The notes beneath the pieces were generated by a model that searched no databases, had not been told where the DNA came from, and saw nothing but the letters and a program-made list of their open reading frames with translations. DNA of 64,000 bases from Pyxidicoccus sp. MSG2 (GTDB lineage: Bacteria; Myxococcota; Myxococcia; Myxococcales; Myxococcaceae): positions 4,898,001 to 4,962,000 of the forward strand of contig NZ_JAPNKC010000001.1 in assembly GCF_026626705.1 (NCBI RefSeq). The letters are read 5' to 3'. Positions 17,276 to 25,901 of this stretch are shown here, one piece after another. How positions within the stretch are numbered: the first letter of the stretch is position 1; every line of letters begins with the position of its first letter. A program made the translations under genes and the position numbers.

Positions 17276-19323
17276 GGCACCCCGCTGCCCCCGATGGCCG
17301 CCTCTTCGACGACCTGAGCCGGGAAATCGCCCTCGTCTGTGACACGCAGGGCACCCTCACCTGGGTGGACGCGCGCGCGCAGTCCGTCCTCGCCGCGAAG
17401 CCGGGCCAGAGCCTGCGCAGCCTCGCGGCGAAGGGCGCCGAGGAGAAGGTGGACAAGCTGCTCGTCCAGGCCCGCGACGAGCGGGTGGAGGGCTGGGAGC
17501 TCATCCTCTGTCACGAGGACACCCCCACCACCTTCGCCTTCCGCGCACGCCCCGACGGTGACGGCGGCGTGCTGATGGTGGGCAGCCTGGTGCCGCAGGA
17601 CTACGGCAGCGCCCTGGACCAGGTGAACAGCGCGCTCAGCGAGGTGTCCACCCTCCACCGCGAGACGGAGCGCCAGCAGCGCGAGCTCAAGCGCCGCGCG
17701 GACGAGCTGGCCCGCCTCAACCGCGAGCTGGAGGAGTCCAACCGCGGCGTGCGCAGCCTCCACGTCGCCCTGGACGAGAAGGCGGAGAGCCTGCAGCTCG
17801 CCGCCGAAATCAAGAGCCGGGTGGTGGCCAACGTCAGCCACGAGTTCCGCACCCCGCTGCACTCCATCCTCGGCCTCTCGAAAGTCCTGCTCAACCCCAT
17901 CAACGGCGCACTCAGCGGCGAGCAGGAGAAGCAGGTCCAGTTCATCCGCAACTCCGCGGAGGCCCTCTTCGAGCTGGTGAATGATTTGCTGGACCTCTCC
18001 AAGATGGAGTCCGGCAAGACGACGCTGCGCCACAGCCGCTTCGTGGTGAGTGATTTGCTGAGCGCGCTGCGCGGCATGATGAAGCCGCTGGTGCCGCCGG
18101 GCGCGCCGGTGGAGCTGCGCCTGGTGGAGCCGGAGGAGGCGCTGGAGCTGGAGACGGACGAGTCCCGCTTGAGCCAGGTGCTGCGCAACCTGGTCTCCAA
18201 CGCGCTGAAGTTCACCGAGGCCGGCCACGTCACCCTGTCAGTGACGCCCGGCCCGCGCGACACCGTCGTCTTCACCGTGCAGGACTCGGGCATCGGCATC
18301 GCCCCGGAGAACCACGAGCGCATCTTCGAGGAGTTCTCCCAGGTGGACAGCCCGCTGCAGCGCAAGCTGAAGGGCACCGGCCTGGGCCTGCCGCTGGCGC
18401 GCAAGCTGACAGAGGTGCTGGGCGGCACCCTCTCCGTGAAGAGCGCCCTGGGCCAGGGCTCCACCTTCACCGTCACCATCCCCCGCGTCCACACCGAGGT
18501 GGCGGAGATGACGGGGCTCACCGCGCGCAGCGAGCAACTGGACCCCAGCCGCGCCCCGGTGCTGGTGCTGGAGGACGACCGGCAGACGCTCTTCCTCTAC
18601 GAGAAGTACCTGGCGCGCTCCGGCTTCCAGGTGCTGCCGGTGCGCAGCACGGAGGAGGCCCGGCGTGTCATGGAGCGCGTGCGCCCCGCCGCCATGGTGC
18701 TGGACGTCATGCTGGAGGGGGAGACGAGCTGGAACTTCCTCGCGGACATGAAGAACGGCGAGAGCACGCGCGACATCCCCGTGCTCGTCGTCACCGTGAC
18801 GGACCGCGAGCAGAAGGCACGCGCGCTGGGCGCCGACGAGTTCTGGCTCAAGCCGGTGGACGAGGTCCGGCTGCAGAAGAAGCTCCAGACGATGGCCCGC
18901 AGCGGGCCGGTGGAGCGGCTGCTCCTCATCGACGACGACGACGTCCACCGCTACCTGCTCAAGCAACTGCTCAAGGATTTGCCCTACGTGCTGCTGGAGG
19001 CGTCCGGCGGCAAGGAGGGCGTGCGGCTGGCGCGCGAGCAGGCCCCGCACCTCATCTTCCTGGACTTCGTCCTCCCGGACATCACCGCCTTCGACGTGCT
19101 GGACGAGCTGAAGGCGGACCCGCGCACGCGCGAGATTCCCGTCATCCTCCACACCTCGCACGAGCTGCAGGAGAACGAGCGCACGCGCCTGGCGAAGGAG
19201 ACGGCCGCCATCCTCTCCAAGCACACGCTGAGTCGCGAGGTGGCCATCAACCGCATTCGCGACGCGCTGACCAAGGCGGGCCTCGGCTCCCACGCCTTGC
19301 AGGAGGGTAGCCGCCGTGGTTGA
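17272..19323 (+). CDS. Hybrid histidine kinase with two receiver domains
   Basis: A 683-aa cytoplasmic protein. Order: PAS-like sensor (~10-110), coiled coil (~120-180), HisKA with His190 in SHEFRTPL, HATPase_c (NLVSNALKF; GTGLGLPLARKL), REC1 with Asp478 (VLDVMLEG), REC2 with Asp598 (FLDFVLPD). The REC1 catalytic lysine region (FWLKPVDE) looks intact. It overlaps the preceding gene by 4 bp and the next kinase gene by 8 bp, so the four genes 15899-20845 form one translationally coupled operon, a likely multi-step phosphorelay. Confidence 0.93.
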   Translation: MRHPAAPDGRLFDDLSREIALVCDTQGTLTWVDARAQSVLAAKPGQSLRSLAAKGAEEKVDKLLVQARDERVEGWELILCHEDTPTTFAFRARPDGDGGVLMVGSLVPQDYGSALDQVNSALSEVSTLHRETERQQRELKRRADELARLNRELEESNRGVRSLHVALDEKAESLQLAAEIKSRVVANVSHEFRTPLHSILGLSKVLLNPINGALSGEQEKQVQFIRNSAEALFELVNDLLDLSKMESGKTTLRHSRFVVSDLLSALRGMMKPLVPPGAPVELRLVEPEEALELETDESRLSQVLRNLVSNALKFTEAGHVTLSVTPGPRDTVVFTVQDSGIGIAPENHERIFEEFSQVDSPLQRKLKGTGLGLPLARKLTEVLGGTLSVKSALGQGSTFTVTIPRVHTEVAEMTGLTARSEQLDPSRAPVLVLEDDRQTLFLYEKYLARSGFQVLPVRSTEEARRVMERVRPAAMVLDVMLEGETSWNFLADMKNGESTRDIPVLVVTVTDREQKARALGADEFWLKPVDEVRLQKKLQTMARSGPVERLLLIDDDDVHRYLLKQLLKDLPYVLLEASGGKEGVRLAREQAPHLIFLDFVLPDITAFDVLDELKADPRTREIPVILHTSHELQENERTRLAKETAAILSKHTLSREVAINRIRDALTKAGLGSHALQEGSRRG

Positions 19324-20845
19324 CCCCAAGCTGGCCACCGTCCTCAACGTCAACGACGACGACGCCAACCGCTACCTCGTCAACCGCATCCTGGAGATGG
19401 CGGGCTTCAAGGTGCTGGAGGCCGCCACCGGCATGGCGGCGCTCCTCATGGCGGAGCAGCACCGCCCGGACGTCATCGTCCTGGACGTGAAGCTGCCGGA
19501 CATCAGCGGCTATGAAGTCTGCGAGCGGCTGCGCGCCAACCCCGGCACCGCGGCCATGGCGGTGCTGCACACCTCCGCCACCTTCGTCACCTCCGACAAG
19601 AAGGTGCGCGCCCTGGACGGCGGCGCGGACGCGTACCTCACCCAGCCCTTCGAGGCCTCGGAGCTCATCGCCACGGTGAAGTCGCTCCTGCGCCTGCGCC
19701 ACGCGGAGCAGGCCGCGCGCCTGCGCGCCGAGGAACTGGCGGAGATGGACCGGCGCAAGGACGAGTTCCTCGCCATGCTCGCGCACGAGCTGCGCAACCC
19801 GCTGGCCGCCATCATGACGGCCATTGGCATCCTGGAGCGCAAGCCCGCGGACGACCCCAAGGAGTCGCGCATGCGCGGCATCATCCAGCGCCAGACGCAC
19901 CACCTGGCGCGGCTCGTGGACGACCTGCTCGACGTGAGCCGGATTACGCGCGACAGGGTGGAGCTGCGCCTGTCCCGGGTGGACCTGCTCGCCGTCCTGC
20001 AGCAGGTGCTCCAGGTGGCGCGCCCCATGGCCGAGTCGCGCGGGCTGGGGGTGGAGGTGTCGCTGCCGCGCGAGCCCCTGTGGGTGCACGCGGACGCCAC
20101 CCGGCTGGAGCAGGTCTTCACCAACCTGCTGGACAACGCCTCCAAGTACACGGACGGCGGCCACATCAGCCTGCGCGTGGAGCACGAGGGCGTGGACGGC
20201 TCGGCGAAGGCGGTGGTGCGGGTGAAGGACACCGGCATCGGCATCCCCGCGGACGTGCTGCCCTACATCTTCGACCTGTTCGCCCAGGCGGACACGTCCC
20301 TGGAGCGCTCGCGCGGGGGCCTGGGCATCGGCCTGACGCTGGTGCGCAAGCTGGTGCGGATGCACGGCGGCGAGGTGCACGCCTTCAGCGACGGCCCGGG
20401 CCGGGGCAGCGAGTTCGTGGTGAAGCTGCCGCTGCTGCACGAGGTGGCCGTCCCCGCCGACAGCGGGAAGGGCACGGACACGCGGCGCAACGGGCGGCGC
20501 ATCCTCCTGGTGGAGGACAACTCGGACGCGCGCCAGGCCATGCGGGATTTGCTCGAGCTGTGGGGTCACCAGGTGGCGGTGGCGCCGGACGGCCTGCAGG
20601 GACTGGCGCTGGCGCTGACGCAGTCACCGGAGCTGGCGCTGGTGGACATCGGCCTGCCGGGGATGGACGGGTACCGGGTGGCGGAGGAGCTGCGCTCGCG
20701 GGTGGGGCAGCGCATCCGCCTGGTGGCGATTACGGGCTACGGCGGTCCGGAGGGGCATGACCGCGCGCTGCGCGCGGGGTTCGACCGGCACCTCGTCAAG
20801 CCGGTGAAGCCAGACGAGCTGGATCGGCTCATCTCCACGTTGTGA
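19316..20845 (+). CDS. REC-kinase-REC hybrid histidine kinase
   Basis: A 509-aa cytoplasmic protein. Order: REC1 with Asp57 (VLDVKLPD), linker helix, HisKA with His157 in AHELRNPL, HATPase_c (NLLDNASKY; GLGIGLTLVRKL), REC2 with Asp444 (LVDIGLPG). It lacks its own sensor domain, so the N-terminal receiver is probably the input, fed by the upstream hybrid kinase. No DNA-binding output is encoded in the operon, so the final target lies elsewhere. GTG start overlapping the previous gene. Confidence 0.93.
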   Translation: MVDPKLATVLNVNDDDANRYLVNRILEMAGFKVLEAATGMAALLMAEQHRPDVIVLDVKLPDISGYEVCERLRANPGTAAMAVLHTSATFVTSDKKVRALDGGADAYLTQPFEASELIATVKSLLRLRHAEQAARLRAEELAEMDRRKDEFLAMLAHELRNPLAAIMTAIGILERKPADDPKESRMRGIIQRQTHHLARLVDDLLDVSRITRDRVELRLSRVDLLAVLQQVLQVARPMAESRGLGVEVSLPREPLWVHADATRLEQVFTNLLDNASKYTDGGHISLRVEHEGVDGSAKAVVRVKDTGIGIPADVLPYIFDLFAQADTSLERSRGGLGIGLTLVRKLVRMHGGEVHAFSDGPGRGSEFVVKLPLLHEVAVPADSGKGTDTRRNGRRILLVEDNSDARQAMRDLLELWGHQVAVAPDGLQGLALALTQSPELALVDIGLPGMDGYRVAEELRSRVGQRIRLVAITGYGGPEGHDRALRAGFDRHLVKPVKPDELDRLISTL

Positions 20846-20870
20846 GGGGTGACGGCGGGGGGCGCGCGCT

Positions 20871-21242
20871 TCAGCGCCGCCCCAGCGCGTTGGCGACCAG
20901 GCCCAGCAGCTTCACCTTCGAGGGGTCCAGCTGGCGCACGGTGCGCAGCAGGCGGCGAACCTCGGGCCGCTCCTGGGGAGAGGGCGGCGGCTCGCTGGCG
21001 CGCGAGGCGTTGGATGCGCCGTGCGAGGCGGACAGGCCCAGCAGCTCGTCCGCGGAGACGTGCAGCTCGTGACACAGCTTCAGCAGTGTCTGCACGCTGG
21101 GGAGCATGCCGCCGCGCTCCAGGCGCCCGTACACCTCGGTGGCCACATCGATGCGCTCGGCTACGTCGGCCTGCGTGAGCTCCAGGCGGGTCCGGGCGGC
21201 GCGCGCCGCTGCTCCGATGGTGGTTGCGAGTTTCTTGTCCAT
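20871..21242 (-). CDS. XRE-family helix-turn-helix regulator
   Basis: A 123-aa DNA-binding protein with a Cro/C1 helix-turn-helix at residues ~8-65 (LELTQADVAERIDVATEVYGRLERG) split by the usual turn, followed by a short Ser/Pro-rich linker and a ~40-residue C-terminal helical tail. It converges on the hybrid kinase operon (25 bp between stops) and is divergent from the chemoreceptor gene. Target unknown. Confidence 0.85.
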   Translation of the reverse strand: MDKKLATTIGAAARAARTRLELTQADVAERIDVATEVYGRLERGGMLPSVQTLLKLCHELHVSADELLGLSASHGASNASRASEPPPSPQERPEVRRLLRTVRQLDPSKVKLLGLVANALGRR

Positions 21243-21666
21243 GCCTTACCGACCCGAAACGTTTGGCCGCTGGCATAGGACGTATGGAGGCAGACAGACA
21301 GAACTTGCCGGGTCAGCCTCAAGTTGTTCACCCGTAGGGTTGCTGCCCACGAGGTGGACTCTCGGGGTTCGGATGGGCGCTTTCTGAGCGTCCCTCCCTC
21401 GGCACCACGCCCCTCGGGGGAAGGGTTCGGGGGCCCTGCCCGCACGCTGGAAGGCCCCGGAACGCGGGTGACCTATAACGTTGGACGGCGACTTTCCTAC
21501 GGCTCCGGCAAGTCCTGCGACCGGTTCCTCCCCCCAGGGTTGGACGCGCGCGAGGGGTTTCGGGGCCTCGAGGAGCAGGCGGCCGGACGGCCAGGCGAGG
21601 CCAGCCAGGGAGGCGAGCCCCCGAGCCTGCGCGGTGTAGTCCCGCAGGGGCTACGCTCGCGGGTCG
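21243..21666. other. Intergenic region between XRE regulator and chemoreceptor
   Basis: 424 bp with no supported gene. It must carry the divergent promoters of both neighbours. A G/C-rich partly self-complementary stretch around 21409-21446 (CCCCTCGGGGG and nearby G-runs) could fold, but there is no T-tract, and I could not fit a known riboswitch. Confidence 0.4.
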
Positions 21667-23325
21667 ATGTCGCTTGGACGGCAAAGCCTGCTGGTGAAGC
21701 TCTGTGTGGCGATGGGAGTGGTGGCGCTACCACTGCTGCTCGCCATCCTCGCCTACGTGCTGCCGCAGCTTCGGGCGCAGCTCCACGAGGACCGGGTGCG
21801 GGGCCTGCGGCAGGCGGTGGAGACGGCCTACGGCATCCTGGAGTCCTACGAAGCGCGCGAGCGCGCCGGGACGCTGACGCGGCAGGAGGCGCAGGCCCAG
21901 GCGGCGGCGCTGCTGCAGGGGCTGCGCTACTCGGGGGTGGAGTACTTCTGGGTCAATGATTTGGACACGAAGCTCGTCATGCACCCGCACCTGCCGGCGA
22001 TGCTGGGCAAGGATTTGACGGGCTACCGGGACGTGCGCGGCCGGCCGGTGTTCGTGGACATCGTGAAGCTGGCACGCGCCCGGGGTGAGGGCTCGGTGGC
22101 GTACGAGGCCACGCGGCCGGGCTCGCCGGACGCCATCCCCAAGGAGAGCTACGTGAAGCTCTTCCCGCCGTGGGGGTGGGTGCTGGGCACGGGCGTGTAC
22201 GTGGAGGACATCGACCGGGAGGTGGCCGAGGTGCGCCAGCGCATCCTGGTGGCGGTGGGTGGCGCGCTGGTGCTGGCGCTCTTGGCGGGCGCGTACGTGT
22301 CGCGGCGGGTGGTGCGGCCGGTGCGGGCGCTGGCGGACGCGGCGCACCGGGTGTCGCGGGGAGAGCTGGACGTGCGGCTGGCGGTGCCCTCGGCGGACGA
22401 GGTGGGCCGGCTGACGGAGGCCTTCAACGGCATGGTGGCGGGGCTGCGCGAGGTGGTGGCCGCGCTGGTGGAGGCGGCGGGGGCCACGGCGGCGGACGCC
22501 GAGCGAATCCGGGTGTCGGCGGACGCGCTGTCACTCACCACGCGGGAGCAGTCGGAGTCGCTGCAGCGCGCGGCGGAGGCGGTGCAGGGAATGAGCGCGC
22601 GGGTGTCACAGGGCGCGGAAGCGGCGCGCACGGCGGCGGAGACGGCGGCGGACAACGGCGAGGTGGCGCGGGAGGGCGGCACGGTGGTGGGCCACGCGTC
22701 GAAGAAGATGGCGGAAATCGTGGAGGTAGTGGAGCGCTCGGCGCAGACGGTGGCGCGGATGCAGGCGTCCGGGCGGGTGACGGGGGACATGCTGCGGCTC
22801 ATCCAGCAGGTGGCGGACGAGACGCAGATGCTGGCGGTGAACACGGCGATTGAAGCGGCGCGCGCGGGCCAGCACGGCAAGGGCTTCTCGGTGGTCGCGG
22901 GCGAGGTGCGCAAGCTGGCGAACCGCACGCGCGACGCCGCGGGGCAGGTGCAGTCACTGCTGGGCCAGAACGAGACGGACACGGCGGCGGCGGCGGAGCT
23001 GATGCGGCAGGGCACGGCGAAGGTGCGCGAGGGCCTGAACCTGTCCTCCGCGGCGGGAGACGCCCTGGCGCGGCTGGTGGCCGGGGTGCGGGAGATTGGC
23101 GAGCACGTGGAGCGGATGGCGGAGGAGAATGCGCGCCAGTCCGCCTCCGGGGAGAGCATCGCCGGGCGCATCCAGCAGCTCTCGGTGCGCTCCACGGAGT
23201 CGGTGGCCGGCGTGCAGCAGATTGCCCGCTCCGTGGAGGACCTGCAGTCGCGGGCCTCGCGGCTGAAGGAACTGGCCGCGCGATTCACGGCGCGGGTGGC
23301 TGGGGGCAAACCTCCTCGAACCTGA
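21667..23325 (+). CDS. Methyl-accepting chemotaxis protein (single Cache sensor)
   Basis: A 552-aa transmembrane chemoreceptor. TM1 at ~10-32, a periplasmic single-Cache (sCache_2-like) sensor at ~35-190 ([24 protein letters not shown]), TM2 at ~198-215, HAMP (~216-270), then an MCP signalling domain with a recognisable hairpin tip region ([20 protein letters not shown], within ~380-400). No che genes adjoin it. Single-Cache receptors often bind small organic acids, but the ligand here is unknown. Its 3' end overlaps the convergent Imm11 remnant by about 40 bp. Confidence 0.93.
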   Translation: MSLGRQSLLVKLCVAMGVVALPLLLAILAYVLPQLRAQLHEDRVRGLRQAVETAYGILESYEARERAGTLTRQEAQAQAAALLQGLRYSGVEYFWVNDLDTKLVMHPHLPAMLGKDLTGYRDVRGRPVFVDIVKLARARGEGSVAYEATRPGSPDAIPKESYVKLFPPWGWVLGTGVYVEDIDREVAEVRQRILVAVGGALVLALLAGAYVSRRVVRPVRALADAAHRVSRGELDVRLAVPSADEVGRLTEAFNGMVAGLREVVAALVEAAGATAADAERIRVSADALSLTTREQSESLQRAAEAVQGMSARVSQGAEAARTAAETAADNGEVAREGGTVVGHASKKMAEIVEVVERSAQTVARMQASGRVTGDMLRLIQQVADETQMLAVNTAIEAARAGQHGKGFSVVAGEVRKLANRTRDAAGQVQSLLGQNETDTAAAAELMRQGTAKVREGLNLSSAAGDALARLVAGVREIGEHVERMAEENARQSASGESIAGRIQQLSVRSTESVAGVQQIARSVEDLQSRASRLKELAARFTARVAGGKPPRT

Positions 23326-23668
23326 CGCCCGAGGCGCCCAGGTGGGCCAGTGCTGCGGCCCTGACCTCGTCGGACACGATGAGGGAGAGGGTCCATCCCC
23401 AGGGACGGAACACCCGCGTGGCGCCGACCCTGATAGGGTCGATGCGCATGCCGTAGACAGCGCGGTACTGCCCCGTCTTCTCCGGCCGCCCATCTTCCGG
23501 CGTCCAGTACCTCACCTCTCTCGACGCCCGGTCATCGATACACTTCACGACCTGGACGGCGTTCAGGATGGAGTAGACGTCGGGCTGCCCCTGGATGCGC
23601 ACCGGAACGAGCTGTACGTCCGCGGGCGCGAGCTCCCTGGGCCCGGAGTACGGGAGCGCGTCAGAGAA
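23285..23668 (-). pseudogene. Imm11 (DUF1629) immunity gene, N-terminally truncated
   Basis: The frame reads ELAPADVQLVPVRIQGQPD, then VKCIDD, YWTPEDGRPEKTGQY, MRIDP and VFRPWGW, the C-terminal half of the Imm11/DUF1629 proteins abundant in Myxococcus (usually about 190-200 aa). Only ~127 codons remain. Reading upstream, homology fades near 23650 and the frame stops at 23669-23671, inside the end of the preceding gene. The N-terminal half is missing, so this is most likely a remnant. A GTG at 23602 could still give a 105-aa product. Its place at the end of a toxin-immunity cassette fits loss by recombination. Confidence 0.7.
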
Positions 23669-24266
23669 TCACGCCAGGGAGGGTGTCGAGGACGGCGCGG
23701 ATGGCTTCCGGGGTGGTGTCGTTGCGCTTCGCCACGGCGGGGGCGAAGTACGTCACGGCGAGGGTCTCCGGGAGGTCGTCCGTGAAGGACTCCACGTTGA
23801 TGCGCATGGTGCCGGGCCACTGGCGGGCGAGCAGCTCGCTCTTGCGTCCCACCGGGTCGAGCACGGTGAAGCAGGGCCAGGAAGGGAGCTTCATGCGACT
23901 GAGGTCACAGTCGACGAAGCGGCATGCATCCAGGCGCGCATCGGTGAAGTCGCAGTCTTCGATGCTGCCCCGCTCCGAGTCCTCGTCAAATGACCAGCGG
24001 CCAAAGTCACTTCCGGTCATGGCCCCCGTGAATCTGCAGCCCTTCAGATGGGCGTGAGTCCAGGGGAAGTTCTTGAGCTCCCTCTTGACCTCAATGGTGC
24101 AGTTGATGAGTCGCGGCTGGATGAGAATCAGGTTTCTCGCAGCCACCTTCAGGAGCAGGGTGCAGTTGCGGAGTGTCAGGTTGGGACCCAGGAAGCAGAC
24201 ATTCCCAGCATCGATTTCGAGTCGCTGGTTCTCGATGTCCTGGTTCTCGATGTTGAGCTGGCCCAT
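23661..24266 (-). CDS. Probable immunity protein of SitA-like toxin (SitI-like)
   Basis: A 201-aa cytoplasmic protein with pentapeptide-like spaced repeats (LTLRNCTLLL, LINCTIEV, LKGCRFTG, IEDCDFTDARLDACRF), predicting a right-handed beta-helix of about residues 25-130 and a separate C-terminal part. It lies 10 bp downstream of the lipoprotein toxin gene on the same strand, the position of the cognate immunity gene in sitBAI cassettes. Pentapeptide-type folds can mimic DNA, which would suit protection from a nuclease, but that link is inference. Confidence 0.65.
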   Translation of the reverse strand: MGQLNIENQDIENQRLEIDAGNVCFLGPNLTLRNCTLLLKVAARNLILIQPRLINCTIEVKRELKNFPWTHAHLKGCRFTGAMTGSDFGRWSFDEDSERGSIEDCDFTDARLDACRFVDCDLSRMKLPSWPCFTVLDPVGRKSELLARQWPGTMRINVESFTDDLPETLAVTYFAPAVAKRNDTTPEAIRAVLDTLPGVIL

Positions 24267-24276
24267 CCCGTGCGCC

Positions 24277-25749
24277 TCAGAAGGTAATCATCCGGAAGAG
24301 GTCCCTGACCATGCGTGTGCCATGCAGGGCCAGGTTCGAATCTGTCCCGGAGAGAAGCTCGTATTTGTACCCGGTTGAGGGGTCAACCGCATCGACCCCC
24401 TTGGGGCTCCATCTCAGTTGAGGAAACTGCCTCCGAAGAACCTTCTCCAGGAATCGGCCTCGTGCCTGACGCTCCAGGAGGCGCACCAGCCATTGCTCGC
24501 CCCGAGCCGCGGCTTTTCCGATGGCATCGCGCTCTTGCCGCGTGAGCCGATGGGGGCCCCATTCCCCAGCGACACGAGTCGCCGCCGCTTGGAGTTGGTC
24601 TCCCACGGGATCCGCCGTCGGGATGTCCTTGAGCGGCTTGTTCGTGGGCACGTGCCAGCGCTGGCCGTTGGTGAGTACCTGCCGGTTGCCACCCTGGTGC
24701 CGGATGATGGTGGTGGCCGCGTCCTCTGACTCCGCTGCTGCCGCGCCCGCCTGTCTCCCCGGGCTCTTCATCAGGACGGAGAAGGTGCCCTCGGACGAGA
24801 CGGCCACCGACTCCACCTCGGCCACCGACGCGAGCCGGAGTCCTCCCTGTGCCTCAGCCTGCACCGCTGCCTGCGTGAAGCCGGGCAGCTTCGGCATCAG
24901 CTTCGCCAGCTTGGGCATCGCGCCACCGAGTGCCGTCGTGGCCACCATCACCAGCACGCGCGCGGTGTTCTCGCCCATCACCCGGCCGAACGTCTCTCCG
25001 GCCTCGCTCAGCTCGTCGAAGGTGGTGGCCCTGTCCGAGTCCTCCACCAGGCACACCCAGCCGCGCATCAGGCTCCACAGGGTGTCCACGCCCAGCCAGC
25101 CCAGCAGCAGCACCGTCATCCCCGCCGCGATGGTTTTGGAGAGCGGGTCGGGTAGTGCCCACAACAGCAGGTAGACGACGGCCGTCCACACCAGCAGGGA
25201 CAGCACGGCGGACGGCTGCACCATGCCCTTGAGGGCCTGAGTCGTCTCCGCCAGCACGGAACCGAGTGAAATCGCCAGGGCCAGCGCGTACCTGTCGTCA
25301 CCGCGCACGGTGGGCCCGTCCACCAACAGGCGCAGGCAGTCACCGCCGCCCTGCATGCGCTGGCACCAGCGCAGGTACTCACGCGTCAGCTCCGCTTCCG
25401 CCCGCGACGCAGCGGCGCTCACGTTTACGGGCGCCAGCCGGATGACGCGTTCGCCGTCGACTCGTGCCTGGGCCTCACGCGTCTCCGCGAACAACCGCCG
25501 GGCCTCCGCTTGAGGCTGCGCCACGGGACGCGCTTCACGGGCCAGCTTCGCCACCGCCTCGGTGAAGTCGTCCTCGTCCACCTCCACCGGCTCATCCGAC
25601 ACCGTGCGCGCAGAGAAGACGCTCAGCCCGTACCGTGCCGCACCGGCTCCCACCTCACCGTCATCCAACGAGGCGCGCGTGACGCGGGGCACACCACTGC
25701 AAGCGGCCAGCAGCATCAGCATGACTGCACCGACTTGTCGCGGTGTCAT
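24277..25749 (-). CDS. SitA5/SitA6-like polymorphic lipoprotein toxin
   Basis: A 490-aa protein with a type II signal peptide (lipid Cys17 in LLAAC), the N-terminal region typical of myxobacterial SitA/AHH toxins (EDDFTEAVAKLA; YLRWCQRM), two hydrophobic segments about 188-230, DRATTFDELSEAGE, and the AVQAEAQGGLRLA segment around 310. After ~347 the sequence changes to a variable C-terminal domain ending GVDAVDPSTGYKYELLSG...RMVRDLFRMITF. Asp453/Asp456, Lys462 and Glu464 could form a restriction-endonuclease-like site. Sit lipoproteins are delivered between myxobacteria by outer-membrane exchange (established for the family). An immunity gene follows at 10 bp. No AHH motif seen. Confidence 0.75.
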   Translation of the reverse strand: MTPRQVGAVMLMLLAACSGVPRVTRASLDDGEVGAGAARYGLSVFSARTVSDEPVEVDEDDFTEAVAKLAREARPVAQPQAEARRLFAETREAQARVDGERVIRLAPVNVSAAASRAEAELTREYLRWCQRMQGGGDCLRLLVDGPTVRGDDRYALALAISLGSVLAETTQALKGMVQPSAVLSLLVWTAVVYLLLWALPDPLSKTIAAGMTVLLLGWLGVDTLWSLMRGWVCLVEDSDRATTFDELSEAGETFGRVMGENTARVLVMVATTALGGAMPKLAKLMPKLPGFTQAAVQAEAQGGLRLASVAEVESVAVSSEGTFSVLMKSPGRQAGAAAAESEDAATTIIRHQGGNRQVLTNGQRWHVPTNKPLKDIPTADPVGDQLQAAATRVAGEWGPHRLTRQERDAIGKAAARGEQWLVRLLERQARGRFLEKVLRRQFPQLRWSPKGVDAVDPSTGYKYELLSGTDSNLALHGTRMVRDLFRMITF

Positions 25750-25901
25750 GAGGATTCTCTGGACGTGGGGCGCGCGAGTTGAGCGGCCTGCGCCACCAGC
25801 CCGCCCATGGAATGGAGGTGCTTGAAATACGGGCGCGGCGTCAGATTCTTGTACTGCTCGTCCGCCAACTCGACTGACGCAATTGCATCAGCCGTCCCCG
25901 C
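25746..25901 (-). pseudogene. 3' remnant of a sitB-like gene
   Basis: Directly before sitA the frame reads SVELADEQYKNLTPR, PYFKHLHSMGG and LVAQAAQLARPTSRESS, then a TGA that overlaps the sitA ATG (ATGA). It is protein-like, G/C-ending in third positions and translationally coupled, so it is the end of a real upstream gene. Only about 45 codons remain; the frame then meets the stop of the esterase gene at 25902-25904. In sitBAI operons an accessory sitB precedes sitA, so I read this as a truncated sitB. The identification is from context and memory. Confidence 0.55.

Noticed and set aside
21243-21666. Riboswitch (for example GEMM-type) upstream of the chemoreceptor
   Set aside because: I could not align the conserved core of any known class; only G/C-rich foldable sequence is present.
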